64,000 nucleotides of DNA from Penelope pileata (Eukaryota; Chordata; Aves; Galliformes; Cracidae), in assembly GCA_013396635.1 (NCBI GenBank), contig WBMW01000075.1, positions 392,038 through 456,037 on the forward strand, in the 5' to 3' direction. A program made the translations under genes and the position numbers. Below, one piece after another: positions 12,151 to 22,928 of this stretch. Under the pieces are notes generated by a model, which was given only the letters and a program-made list of their open reading frames with translations, did no database searches and had not been told where the DNA came from. Every line of letters starts with the position of its first letter. Position 1 is the first letter of the stretch.

Positions 12151-15100
12151 ATGGTTGAGTGCAATCAGGAATGAAACATGGGAGAAAAAAGGACTTTCTG
12201 AACTTCTTTGGATATTATCAGCATTCGCCACAGATGGTGCTGCACCTTCAGCACTGCGCTTGGTTTTCCTGCTCTAGCTGTCCTCCTGCAGGGAGGGCAC
12301 TGCTCATCTTCTGTTGTCACCAGCAGCTAGCAGCCGCCGCCGCGGGCTGGTTCAGGTTGTCTCAGGGTGGTGTTGTCTTTGGCAAGAGCACCTTAATGTG
12401 TCGCCTGTGGTGGAAACAGGATGTGAAGCACAGGATGGGAGTGGCAATTACTTTTATTGCTGTCCTGAAGGTGATACTACTGAAATCGTATTACCATGTG
12501 TTTTGGGTGGGAGCCAAAAACGTGAACATTGGACCACAATAAATGTGGATCTTTTTGCATCCTGGATACAATCATAGGGCAATACCAAGAACTGTACTGC
12601 CAGTAGGTGAGTCACAGGCGGCAAAACCTAGATGTGGCTCTGATACAACCAGCTCCTGAAGTGGTTACAACTGCGCGGAGACCGCACGTGAAGTGAGTCA
12701 AATGCTGAAGCAAGGCTAAGTCAGCAGTGCTTTGCGGTGCCGTGGTCCAAAGAACACTTTGTAGTGAGAGGACAGATCCCAGCAGCTCTTGCTGTGGTGG
12801 TTGCCTCCCAGAGATGTGCAGCGCTCAGGCAGCATTAGGAAATGAAATTTCCTGGCAAAGGAAGAGTCTGAGAAAGACGGGAGAGCAGCAAAGGCTGCAG
12901 ACATCTGCTGCACTGGAGTATGGAGAGAGCTAAAAGCTTTTAGGATGATCAGCCAATAATTGTTGGAAAAGCTACAAAAAAGGAAGAAAGTAAAGAAGCA
13001 GAAGAGAGCCTACATTTAACTGAGCCTGAGACTTTTTTCTTCAGAATCACTCATAAAACAATCTGCCTATTAACGTTATTTCTGCCGTCTGAGTCACGCT
13101 GCGTATCTCTCAGACTGCAGAAGGTCCTTTCCTCATCCTGATGTGACCAATGCGCAGGTAGCCGTGCAGGGTTTGTTCCTGTTTCTGAGGACAGGTACTG
13201 GGACATCTAAAGATCCTGTAGGAACAAAACAGCTGTAAAGGAGTGAGCCAGAGAGGTGCCACGCAGTGCACGGGCACAATGCAGAAACTCCCGAGCAGAC
13301 ATGCCAGCACCATGCTGCTTCCCCTTGGCCACTGTTTATGAGCAGGGCTGCAACAATGTTTTGCATAAACACTTGGGGATTCAGATGAGCTTTTTCTCAC
13401 ACCTACGCTTGGGCATGGAGAGACAGAAACGGGTCACCCGACAGCCAGGACTAGCTCAAGGCCTGTTATTGCAATAGCAAAATGAAAGCTCTGGCTCATC
13501 CTCAGCTGCAGAAGCTTGGGCAATGCAATTTGTGGCATGCTGTGACCTGTGCAAGAGGCTACATGCGCTGCCTTACATTAGGGCATTACCTGCAGCTCCC
13601 ACCCTCAGCCGCTGTGTCTTCCAGGAAGCCAGGAGGACCCAGCCACCACCAAGAGGAAGCTGGAAGAAGGACACAGCAGATGATTACCCCACCCAAGCAG
13701 GGTCCTCAGAAGGGTTTTTCTACATAAAATAGCTCTAAACTCTAACAAATCCTCTTCTGCTTATGCCTAACTCTCTGTAGACTCAACATATTGCTCCTCC
13801 AGTGCCGGCTCCTCCATTTGCCTGCAGAGCAGGGTTCGTCTTGGTGCTGCAGCAGCAGGCCAACCTCCTGGTCATCACGACCTTGCTTCTTGGGCGAGCC
13901 AGGCCTGTCCCTGAGACACATCAGGGCCCTCTGGCCAGCAGTAACCCCCAAGGAGGATTGCTAAGAAATGGAAACACATCAGTCTCCCTATCTTGAGGGT
14001 AGTTCATTCCTGGAGTAAATTCACGGTCGTTCATTTCTGCCGGGGCATGACCCAGATTTTTTGGGGGAGGAAGTATGCCTTGTGTGCAAGGCATCATGCA
14101 GGGGTGAGGTCCTCTGTACCCCGCTGTCCTCGATGACCAACTGGTGTGGTCTGTTTGCAGGACTCAGACACGTGAGGAGTGTTCTGTTGCTCATCTTAGA
14201 CCCAGACATTCCTTCATCCCGCTTCCTCCAAGACAGGCGGGTCACCCTAGCTCAACAGGAAATATTGCTTGAAGACACAATCCACGTTATATCCCATGGG
14301 GATGACAGCATGGAAAACAAGCTAGCACGCCACAAAGGAAAGTGTGCATGGGAAATGCTTTAAGTCTGAAGCTCCTCTGGCCTCGTCCAGGTGCTTCAAT
14401 AGCACATTGAGTCTTCCATTCCTGACTCATTCCCACCCATGGGGTTTTAAAGACTCCTCAGCCTCTCTTGGTAATGTGCTTACAGGTGTCCTCAGATGCT
14501 GGAAGTGAGGAGCACAGAGACTGGTTCAGTTTCCACCAGACCCTGAATCTCCTTCCAGGGCTTTGATTCGTGCTGTAAAGTTGGTGACACTAAAATCCAA
14601 TAACAGTACAAAAACATGACTAAAATAGCCTTACTAATTTGTATTATTTTCTTACATTGTCTTTAAAAAGCTTATTTGGGGGTCCATATGCCTTCACTGA
14701 AAGACTGTCAATTTAATACTTCCAGCCTTGTTGTTGTGTTTGTGCTCCAAACCCAATCCTTTGTCCTTCATTCCTTTTAAAAAGAGAGGTGCCATCTGGC
14801 ACCAGCACGGACTTGTAGGGCTGTGGGTGGAGGAAGGAGGCTGTCACCATCATGCAGGAGCCGAGTGTTTGTTCCTGTTAAAGGAACATGTTTTTGTGGT
14901 TGCCCACCTCTTGCCATCAACGCTACCATGGGATCTAGTACTCCCACCTTCCCCTCACCTAAACATCTAGTCTACTCCAAACCCTTTGTTATCTTCATAG
15001 AGAATTGCAGCTGAGTCCTTCCTCCAAGTGACGTGGGATCTTTGCTGCCCTGTCATGGGAAGGACAAGAAGAGATCCTACATCCTTTGCCCTGGTATGAT

Positions 15101-18100
15101 GGATGAGGGGAGTCTGTCATACAGCACTTTTAATGCTGACGCTAATCACAGTCATTAGAAAGCAAGATCTCCTTGAGGACAAGCCGTGCTGAGAGATGGA
15201 CTCATAAGCCTTTGGGACTACCTGTCTCTCCCAGTTAGCAGGAAGCTCCAAACAGAGTCCCAGGCAGCAAAGCCAGTCCCACCTTTGGTGTAGCCCTTTC
15301 CTTCTTGTACTCTCGTATTGCTGAGGGGATCAGATGGGCGTCATCACCAGCGGGACTGTTATCAGTGTTTATACTTACACATTTCCATTCAATTTTTTTT
15401 CAAGAAAAAGGGCCATCAAATGCTGCTCCATGCTCTAGCTAGAGAGAGAGGCTGGGACACAGCCAGCCTCTGTCTCCAGCTTGGCCTGGTGCAAGACAGG
15501 ACAGACGTGCCTGTGGGTGTTTTATGTTCTCCACTGTGTTTTGTCTTCTACAGAGACCATGACTTTAGACCAGAAACGCTCTCAGTGTCACATTTCATTC
15601 CTGGAACTGGCAGTCAGCTGTAAAACAGCTCCTGCAGCCTGGCAGCAGAGCAGCTATACGTGGATGGCGGGGAGCACAGGAGGGAGCTTACCCCAAGCTC
15701 TCTTTCTGCATCAGCCTTGCTGCCTGGGAGCCCTCAGAGCTCCTTTTCTCCAGCCAGCAGCTCCCTGCTTCTGATTGTCTTCCTGTTTCTGGCTCTGTGT
15801 TTGTTAGCCAAAGGTGCAGCTCGTCTAATGAGTTGCTGATACTTTCATAGCACTGTGAATCGTCCAGAGAAGATTAAACATGAAAAAATGAATAGTTTGA
15901 GTTGCACAGCAAGATTTATGAGCCTGTCTGACTGCAATTTAATAGCAATAGCTGCTGCTGCTTGCTGAGGGCAGACATACCCTGCTGTCATGGGGCCCTG
16001 GTTACCCTTGCCTTTAACATTCCTATTCCCTCCTGTCTTTTGGCGTGAAAGGAAACCCAGCCTACTTTAGCAGGAGCTTTCCTCTTCCCTGAGGTGCCTT
16101 CAGTTTTGTTCTGGTTACACAAAGCAACCCCACAGCAGTCTGTAGCTCCCATCGCAAAGCCTCAGCTAAGTGTGAGATGTTGCGAACCGTGGCTGGTGTC
16201 ATTTGTTGGTCCTAAAGGCGAGCTTGATTGTGAAGGGGTACAACTCATGCTGTTTTGCCATGTGGAGGGTGTATGAGCAGAATAAAGCACCCATGCCCAG
16301 CTGGCAGAACAGGATATAAGAGATTGTGGCAGGAGGATGCAAGATGAAAGATAGTGAGGTTGCTTCATCCAGCATCCTCTTTCCTATTCCTGGCGACTTT
16401 CTTTCCCCATCCTTTCACCAGGAGGGTAGAGCAGGAAGAGCAGGGATGTAGGTGTGCGCTATGGCAGACACAACCACCCAGCCTCTGCCCTCTGGCGTGA
16501 TGAGGTGGCATCAGCCAAATACATCTGAGGGGAGCAGGCACAGAGCTATTTTCTTTCCCTCTTATGTCAGCTTTTAAAATGACACCTCTGTGACAAATAA
16601 CCAAAAACTAGCCAAGGCCCACATCTGTTCTTACACAAGCTCTGTCCAGTAGCAAGCACCTGCCTGAAACAGTCTTCATGCTTTATTTAGCCCAATATTG
16701 AGGCAACTGAGAACTGGGCAACATTACCCTCCTTCTCTGCAAGGCGAGGGAACACAGACTGCCGCTTGCCTGGAGCCCCCATGTCCTACAAGCCCCATAT
16801 GCGTGTAGTATCCTGTTACCACATTACTTTGTTGACACTCCCTCATGCATAATGTGTCTGTGATGACTTGCTAGAGGCGAGAAGCCGAGGCCACTCCTCT
16901 CCTCTGCTCCTTAAATAGTTAAATGCTTTGGTCAGCTGGGAGCAAGCCCAACAGCTGGAAGAGGTGCTGCTCCCAGGACTGAGCCAAGCCTGCATGTAAG
17001 TAAGCTGCTTGATCAGGTACAGCATTTCATGCTGCTGTTACGATTTCCTCTATGTAGTGATAACTGGGCACTATTTTAAATTTAAGTTTTCCGATATTTT
17101 GGATATACTTACTGGATTTTTTTTTTCCTAAAGTGCTGTCCTCTGAAAAGCAGCTATGTTTATCGCTCAAGCTACAAGTCATTTTTTTGAAACGTTTTTG
17201 GAAATTAGCTAGATATGGCATTATGCACTTAGCTCTGACAGTGCTGTTGTATCTTCCTGTATGTTTGTGTGTGTAGGGAGAGGAGAAATATAAGCACACG
17301 CATCTGTGTGTGTGCATATTTGTGCATGGATTTACATGCACTGATGAGACAGATGACGGTAGCGTATATTTAGGGTCGATATGTGTGGAACACAACTCTG
17401 CACATACACATAAAATGGTCAAAATGAAAAGAAAAAAAAAAAAGCAGTCTTTAGGCTACGGAAAAGCAGTCCCACCATGGAAAGAAAGGCTGCTTTCTAA
17501 CCTTGTATTTATTCGAGAATGGGAAGGAGGTAACCATACAGACATCTGAAGCCTCGAGGAGTGCTGATGCACAGGGGCTTTAAGGGGGCATGTGTCCGTA
17601 GACCAGGGGCACACAGCCCTACTTGTACGAAGCCATGAGATCTGTTTTCTCTCTCCTGGAGGCCTTATGTGGCACAACCACAGTCACTAACCCTTCCCTA
17701 GTCACCACCCTAGGCTTCTTCTTTCTCATTTTGGGGTGAATACTCAGGTTCCGCCTTTCCACAGTGTTGCACTTGTGCTTGGCTCCTGCTGTCTGCTGGT
17801 TGAAACCCCCTGCTGTGCCGTGTGCCTGGCCCAAGGGGGATCTGGTGTCTGTGAGCGGGCAACACTCTGCTCGTTCAGCTAGTTCTGTCATTTGCCTCAA
17901 GCCTCTCATTATCGTTTTCTGAGGATTGGGACCTGTAGTGTTGTTTTATTCTGTCGTATTCTGTACAGGAGAGAAAATCATTACAACGCATAAATGCATC
18001 CCCTGCACAAGTTTTCTGTGCAAGAAGGATTTTGCTGCGCTGAGGTGGCACGTGGTTCAGCGATACCTGTGCTTGCAGACATTTTAAGTGCCAGACCAAT

Positions 18101-18409
18101 GTTTAACCAGCTCCACTTCTTCAGAGCACAAAGCACTGTATTCTTTAGAAAGCGGTGTCTGAGGAACTGTGTGGGAAAACATTGTGCTTTGTGGTAAATT
18201 TTTGAAAGCCAGCAATTTGTATTCATTGCTAAAGGACCAGCCCCGCTCCAGAGGTGGCAGGAGTCACAGGAGCCAAGAGACTGGAAGGGCAGTGCAGGGT
18301 TGCGGGTACAGGAAGCCCGTCTGTCAAGCAGAGGAAGGGCCACTGGTACAACCCTGAGCTTTGGTCCTCACCATGGCATTAGCCACAAAAACAGGGGCAG
18401 CTGGCATAG
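12151..18409. other. Gene-free intergenic stretch
   Basis: No gene recognised. Open frames are under about 130 codons and resemble nothing known. There is a short TG-rich stretch near 17260-17330 and an A run at about 17431-17443. This interval lies between KCNE1 and the second KCNE gene and could hold the latter's noncoding 5' exon. Confidence 0.5.
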
Positions 18410-18752
18410 CAGAATCACAGAATTATAGAGGCATTTGAGTTAGAAGGGACCTTCAAAGGCCTTCTGGTCCATCTCCCCTGCAATGCACAGGAACACCTAC
18501 AGCCAGAACCCTACAGGGTGCTCAGAGACCCCCAGCCTGACCTTAGTGTCTCCAGGGACGGGGCATCCACTACCTCCCTCTGGGCAACCTGTGCCAGTGC
18601 TTCACCACCCTGACTGTAAAAACTTTCTCATTATATTCAGTCTAAATCTCCCCTCTTTCCGTTTGTAACCATTTCCCTCTGTCCTATCACTGCAGACCCT
18701 GCTAAAGAGTCTGTCCCCTTCTTCCCTATAGCTCCGATTTAGAGACTGAAAG
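18410..18752 (-). mobile_element. CR1 LINE 3' fragment
   Basis: Begins with agaatcacagaattatagag, the reverse-complement CR1 tail, and continues through the familiar ggcaacctgtgccagtgcttcaccaccctg segment. Related to the copy at 10884 but ends before ORF2. Confidence 0.92.
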
Positions 18753-20841
18753 GAATAGGTTGAAGAGGCAGACAAGTGATATGTGGGGTTTGGGAGCAAG
18801 AGAAAAAATCTTACCAGAAGGCCAATTGACTTTCAGTGAATTGCTTTCACAGCGGAACTCCCAGCTGATGTTGAGACATAGATCACTTTTCTTCACATCA
18901 TGTTCTTGTTCTCCTTCTGCAAGGGAAACACTGGGACACATTTCACTTCTGAGGAACAGTGTGATCACCAAGTTCTAGCACAGTCAAGCAGATGTAGTCA
19001 GATTGGGCTGGAACAGAGAGGAATTTTGTAATCTATAGGGAGTACTCTGGAGTGAATCTTGCCTTTCTGTTTTCTTGTGTAGACTGAAAAATCCTGATTA
19101 GCTAAAGGTGCACTCTACCTGAACTCCATGGTCCCAATTGCCCACTTCTATTGCAGTTCTTGATGTTCCCTGGGCACACCTCCACTTCCCAGACTGCAGT
19201 GGTAAATCTCCACGTGCATCTGCAAATCAATTCCGAATAAACTTTGTGCTCAACTCACATAACCGCCCGCGGTGGTTATCTGGCTATTAATAGATTCCAG
19301 GCAGAGCAGTCACCTCCCAGCCAGCACAGTAAACACCTTCATTAGTAGATAATAGTTGCAAGAAGGAGGAAACCTAACCAGGAATAGCTATTTTAATCAT
19401 CCAGGATGTTCAGGCAATTTCAGACACCCAATCAGCGCTTCAGCACTCAGGTGACCAGCTTATCCCAGCCAGACAGAGAGGAAATGCCTGCCTTCCCTGA
19501 GCCAGCAGCAGCGATCATCCCGGTACGAGGCACAAGCAGGAAAGATCCGTTGCCACCAGTGCCTGCTCTGCAGAGAGCAAGCAGGATGAGAAAGGGAAGG
19601 AGTATCCCAGCAGGGACCCAGGCCATGGGTTTCTCTAAGGATAATGCTCTAGTGTCCATCAGAGAATTTTTGGAGCTTTATCTTCTGTTACTCATATCCA
19701 GCTCTTCAAATGATTTCTTGAATCAGATTTGAGGAAGCGGTCAAACCTTCAAGTGTTGTAAATCCCCAGAGCTCTTGCTGCAACATGTGGGGCTGCATCC
19801 ACAGTTTGTACAGACCCTTTGCATCAGGAGAGCTACCCAGGTTAGCCAGCGCTGGCTGCAAAGCAATGAAAACAGCAATAAGGAAAGTGAATGATTTTAA
19901 ATCAGTGAAAGTTGCATATTCAGGATAAAACTCTCAGCTTGTATTTACCACTGGGCAAGACCTTACGGGTAGATTTGCACAAAGCTTTTCTAAGATTAAC
20001 ACATACTTCCCAAAGAAAGGGATTTCAGAGAACCGAAAATCAGATGTAGATTTGTACCAAAATCGGAAAAATGTTGCTGGCAAAAAAAAAAAAAAAAAAG
20101 CTTATTATTTGGATGTGGGATTGAGAGACAGAGTCAAAACTCATCTTGAGATTTTTGAAAATCGAATGGCTTCATGGTTTGCTTAGAGGCAATATGTTGT
20201 CATTCTTGTGCTACAAATTATTTTTAAAAAGGTCATAAAGGAAAATAAGTCAACCCCATGAAATGTGATTTGGCAGGAAATTGTTTATCTCTCAAGTTTC
20301 CTTGTCAGCAAGATAACAAACTTACATCCGTTTGGTTTCATTTAGTTCCTTCCAACAGCTCTTTTTCACTTCAGCTTTACTGTGGATGATTTAATGCAAG
20401 CAGCCTCTCTGCTTGGCAGCCAGAGCTCTAGTACCAGTAGTGGCCTCCTCTTGCCTCAGTGCTGTTGTTTGCATTATGGTGGTACCTAAGAGTGAGCCAT
20501 TGTGTTTCCTCTGAGATAGTCACTGAAATTGAGATTACGTCCTGGTTTAGATGCTACGTCACCAGCAAAATAAAGTCAGCATAGAGGATTAGCATGTGCC
20601 CACACACACGCATGCACGTCTTTCCTGCAGAGAGAACAGTGTTGAATTCTCTTGATTCCTGCATTAACTTCCTGCTGATCTTCACAGTAGCTCTGTGCAT
20701 GCAAGCTGTGCAGCTAGTGGATACCAACTGCAGATAGTTACACAGCAGAGGAGGGGAATGGTGTGCAGGACCTGTGCTAAAAGACACGGAGGGCAGGAGT
20801 GCTTTAACCAGCTAATTTGGTTCTTTTGTTGTTTTGTTTAG
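18753..20841. other. Gene-free stretch, probably the last intron of the KCNE-like gene
   Basis: No exon recognised. There is an A run at 20082-20099. The right end carries a pyrimidine-rich run and AG at 20840-20841, a credible acceptor for the next coding exon. A second AG at 20849-20850 is an alternative acceptor. Confidence 0.45.
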
Positions 20842-20868
20842 CTTTTGCAGCAGGAGTGGAAAGGGAAG

Positions 20869-21282
20869 ATGGCTTTCAGCAACCACACAAATGGCAGTTC
20901 GGTCATGCCGAAATTATTCCACATGTTTGTGGAACAAAAGAAGGCCCTTCGGTTCAACAACTATAGCAACCCAGCCTTGGAGATGCAGGAAGAGATAATG
21001 GCATCTTTTTACATCCTTATCATTGTTGGGTTTTTTGGCTTTCTTCTGTTTGTCATGATGCTCAGCAACATTGTTTCCAGCAAGCCTGAAAACTACATTG
21101 ATTATCTCTACTCTGGGAAGTTTAACCAACAGAGAAGTAAGGTGGAACTTCCAGGAAAGGAGAGCAAAGACACTTTTGTTATTGTCAACAGCACGGCCTT
21201 ACTGGAGCTGCAAAAGCAGGACAGCAAATACAGCACTGGGCTGGAGGCACCAAGCACAGATGTAATTCTGAGGAATGCATAA
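20869..21282 (+). CDS. KCNE-family single-pass membrane protein, divergent KCNE1-like paralogue
   Basis: 137 residues, intact. Start MAFSNHTNGSS aligns without gaps with KCNE1 of this window: 11 of the first 23 residues are identical. The membrane segment (about 44-68, with YILIIVGFFGFLLF) matches KCNE1 at 10 of 21 positions from Tyr48. Extracellular sequons lie at N5, N8 and N31, giving the KCNE plan of a glycosylated outside, one helix and a cytoplasmic tail. Differences from KCNE1: the triplet at the helix centre is L59-L60-F61, the basic juxtamembrane run is gone (VSSKPE), there is no D/N-P-(F/Y) motif, and the 70-residue tail is unlike other members. The first ATG (20869) is chosen because it aligns with KCNE1; the frame is open upstream, but only from the acceptor at 20840-20841. 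It is not KCNE2-5 as I know them. It may be the extra non-mammalian member reported as KCNE6, which I cannot confirm. A role as a K+ channel beta subunit is inferred from family membership. Confidence 0.85.
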   Translation: MAFSNHTNGSSVMPKLFHMFVEQKKALRFNNYSNPALEMQEEIMASFYILIIVGFFGFLLFVMMLSNIVSSKPENYIDYLYSGKFNQQRSKVELPGKESKDTFVIVNSTALLELQKQDSKYSTGLEAPSTDVILRNA

Positions 21283-22096
21283 AAATTCTTTATTGTTATC
21301 ATTATTCTGCTGTGTGTAAGGAGCTCCAACAGGGATATTTTTTCTTTTATGAAAGCAAGAAAGGAGAAGCTGTGCCAGGACAGATGCAGACTGGTCCTGT
21401 GCAAGCCTCCCACATGAAAGCTGTGAAGGCTCTCAAGCACAACATGCAACCTGCATTATTTCAGCCCTGGGCCTTTGGAGGAGAGGCTGCAAATCAAGGC
21501 CTTACTGGCCTAGCTCTTTCATGGATGCCTTTATCACATGTTTTTATAACTTCCCTCTCTGGAGAATGGAAGACTATTGCTTCAAGCAGGGCATTGTTTC
21601 TAGCTGGGGCATTGGTGTTTTGCCTATTTTCTGATAAAAAGGATTTTTTTACTTATTTGGGAGGTCGGAGCTATCAGTGAGCTCATTGGGTGTGCAATCT
21701 GCAAGCAGAGAGAGCAGCAACAGCCTCTGCATCCACCTTCACCGCCATGCCAGGCACCCAGCGGTAGAGGCCAAGCCCATGGTCAGCCTGCCCAGGAGGA
21801 GGGTTGCTTCAAGGTCCTGGAGGCGCACACACAAGACTTGAATTTATTTGCTTGCTCGGCAAGGTTGGTCTGCAGTGGGTTTTTGACAGTGGTCGTGCAT
21901 TTCTCAGCAGCTCTATTCCTGCACGCTGGACCTTTACTATAGCCCGGGACAATGAGGTGGTCCAAGACATCCTGATGTCTCTCCAGGGTCCCTCATAGGG
22001 CCTACCCATACACCATCAGGACCAAATAGCCACAGCCATAGGGATGTGCTGCTGTTGCATCAATAATCTCAGACAAATTCCTTCAGTCTAGCGGTA
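21283..22096. other. Downstream of the KCNE-like gene; 3'UTR and intergenic
   Basis: The first part is presumably 3' untranslated sequence. I see no canonical AATAAA close to the stop. No other gene is recognised before the CR1. Confidence 0.4.
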
Positions 22097-22424
22097 AAGG
22101 AGGTTGTAGTGAGATGAGGGTTGGCCTCTTCTTCCAGGTAACAATGACAGCATGAGACATAACAGCCTCAAGTTGCGCCAGGGGAGGTTCAGGTTGGATA
22201 TCAGGAAAAACTCATTTTCAGAAGGAGTGGTCAGGCACTGGCACAGGCTGCCCAGGGAGGGGGTGGAGTCACCGTCCCTGGAGGTGTTCAAGAACCGTGG
22301 AGATGTGGCACTGAGGGACATGGTCAGTGGGCATGGTGGGGGTGGGCTGGTGGTTGGACTGGGTGACCTTAGAGGTCCTTTCCAACATTAACGATTCTGT
22401 GATTCTGTGATTCTATGATTCTAA
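22097..22424 (+). mobile_element. CR1 LINE 3' fragment
   Basis: Plus-orientation CR1: aggaggttgtagtgagatg at the left, gcctcaagttgcgccagggg and gtccctggaggtgttcaaga in the middle, and a tail of repeated gattctgtgattctatg. The tail repeats are well preserved, suggesting a relatively young copy. Confidence 0.93.
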
Positions 22425-22811
22425 TCCCTTCAACATGAAATCCAACAGGATCTCAGCTCCTGCTGCTTCCTCTGGTGGCAGCCAGTAAGCAGGAACATGG
22501 CATGGTAGCTTGAGGGTGCCTTCTGCCTTGATGCTGAGCACCAAGCCTCAGCAAACACGAGAAGGAGCAGTTTGGCTACCACACCACTCAGGGGTGTTTA
22601 TCCCATGTCCTGCAGAGCCCTGGCACACAGGAGTTCAAGACAGTAGTTCTGGGGAGCCACACATCAGCAGTGGGCTTCAGCTTGTTATTATTGGTTCATG
22701 CATTCATTGGAAAAATCTCTGGAGTCTGCTAACCAAAATGATTGGAAACTATTGGTGCAGGTAGTCTGAGAACATGAAGGCATTCTATTACAGAAGAAAA
22801 ATCCTATGAAG

Positions 22812-22928
22812 TCATAGAATCATAGAATCCTTAGAGTTGGAAGGGACCTTTAAAGGTCATCTAGTCCAACTTCCCTGCAATGCACAGGGACATCTACAGC
22901 TAGATTAGGTCGCTCAGAGCTTGGTCCT
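22812..22928 (-). mobile_element. CR1 LINE 3' end, short
   Basis: Starts with tcatagaatcatagaatcc, then ttggaagggacc and ccctgcaatgcacagggac: the reverse complement of the last ~115 bases of a CR1. It points away from the CR1 at 22097-22424, so the two 3' ends face each other. Confidence 0.9.

Noticed and set aside
11523..12164. 213-codon reverse transcriptase-like frame as a gene
   Set aside because: It is a CR1 remnant artificially doubled by the duplication around the N at 11837.
20845..20868. N-terminal extension of the extra KCNE gene
   Set aside because: The extension would begin at a TTG codon, just inside the exon after the acceptor. The ATG at 20869 aligns with the KCNE1 start.
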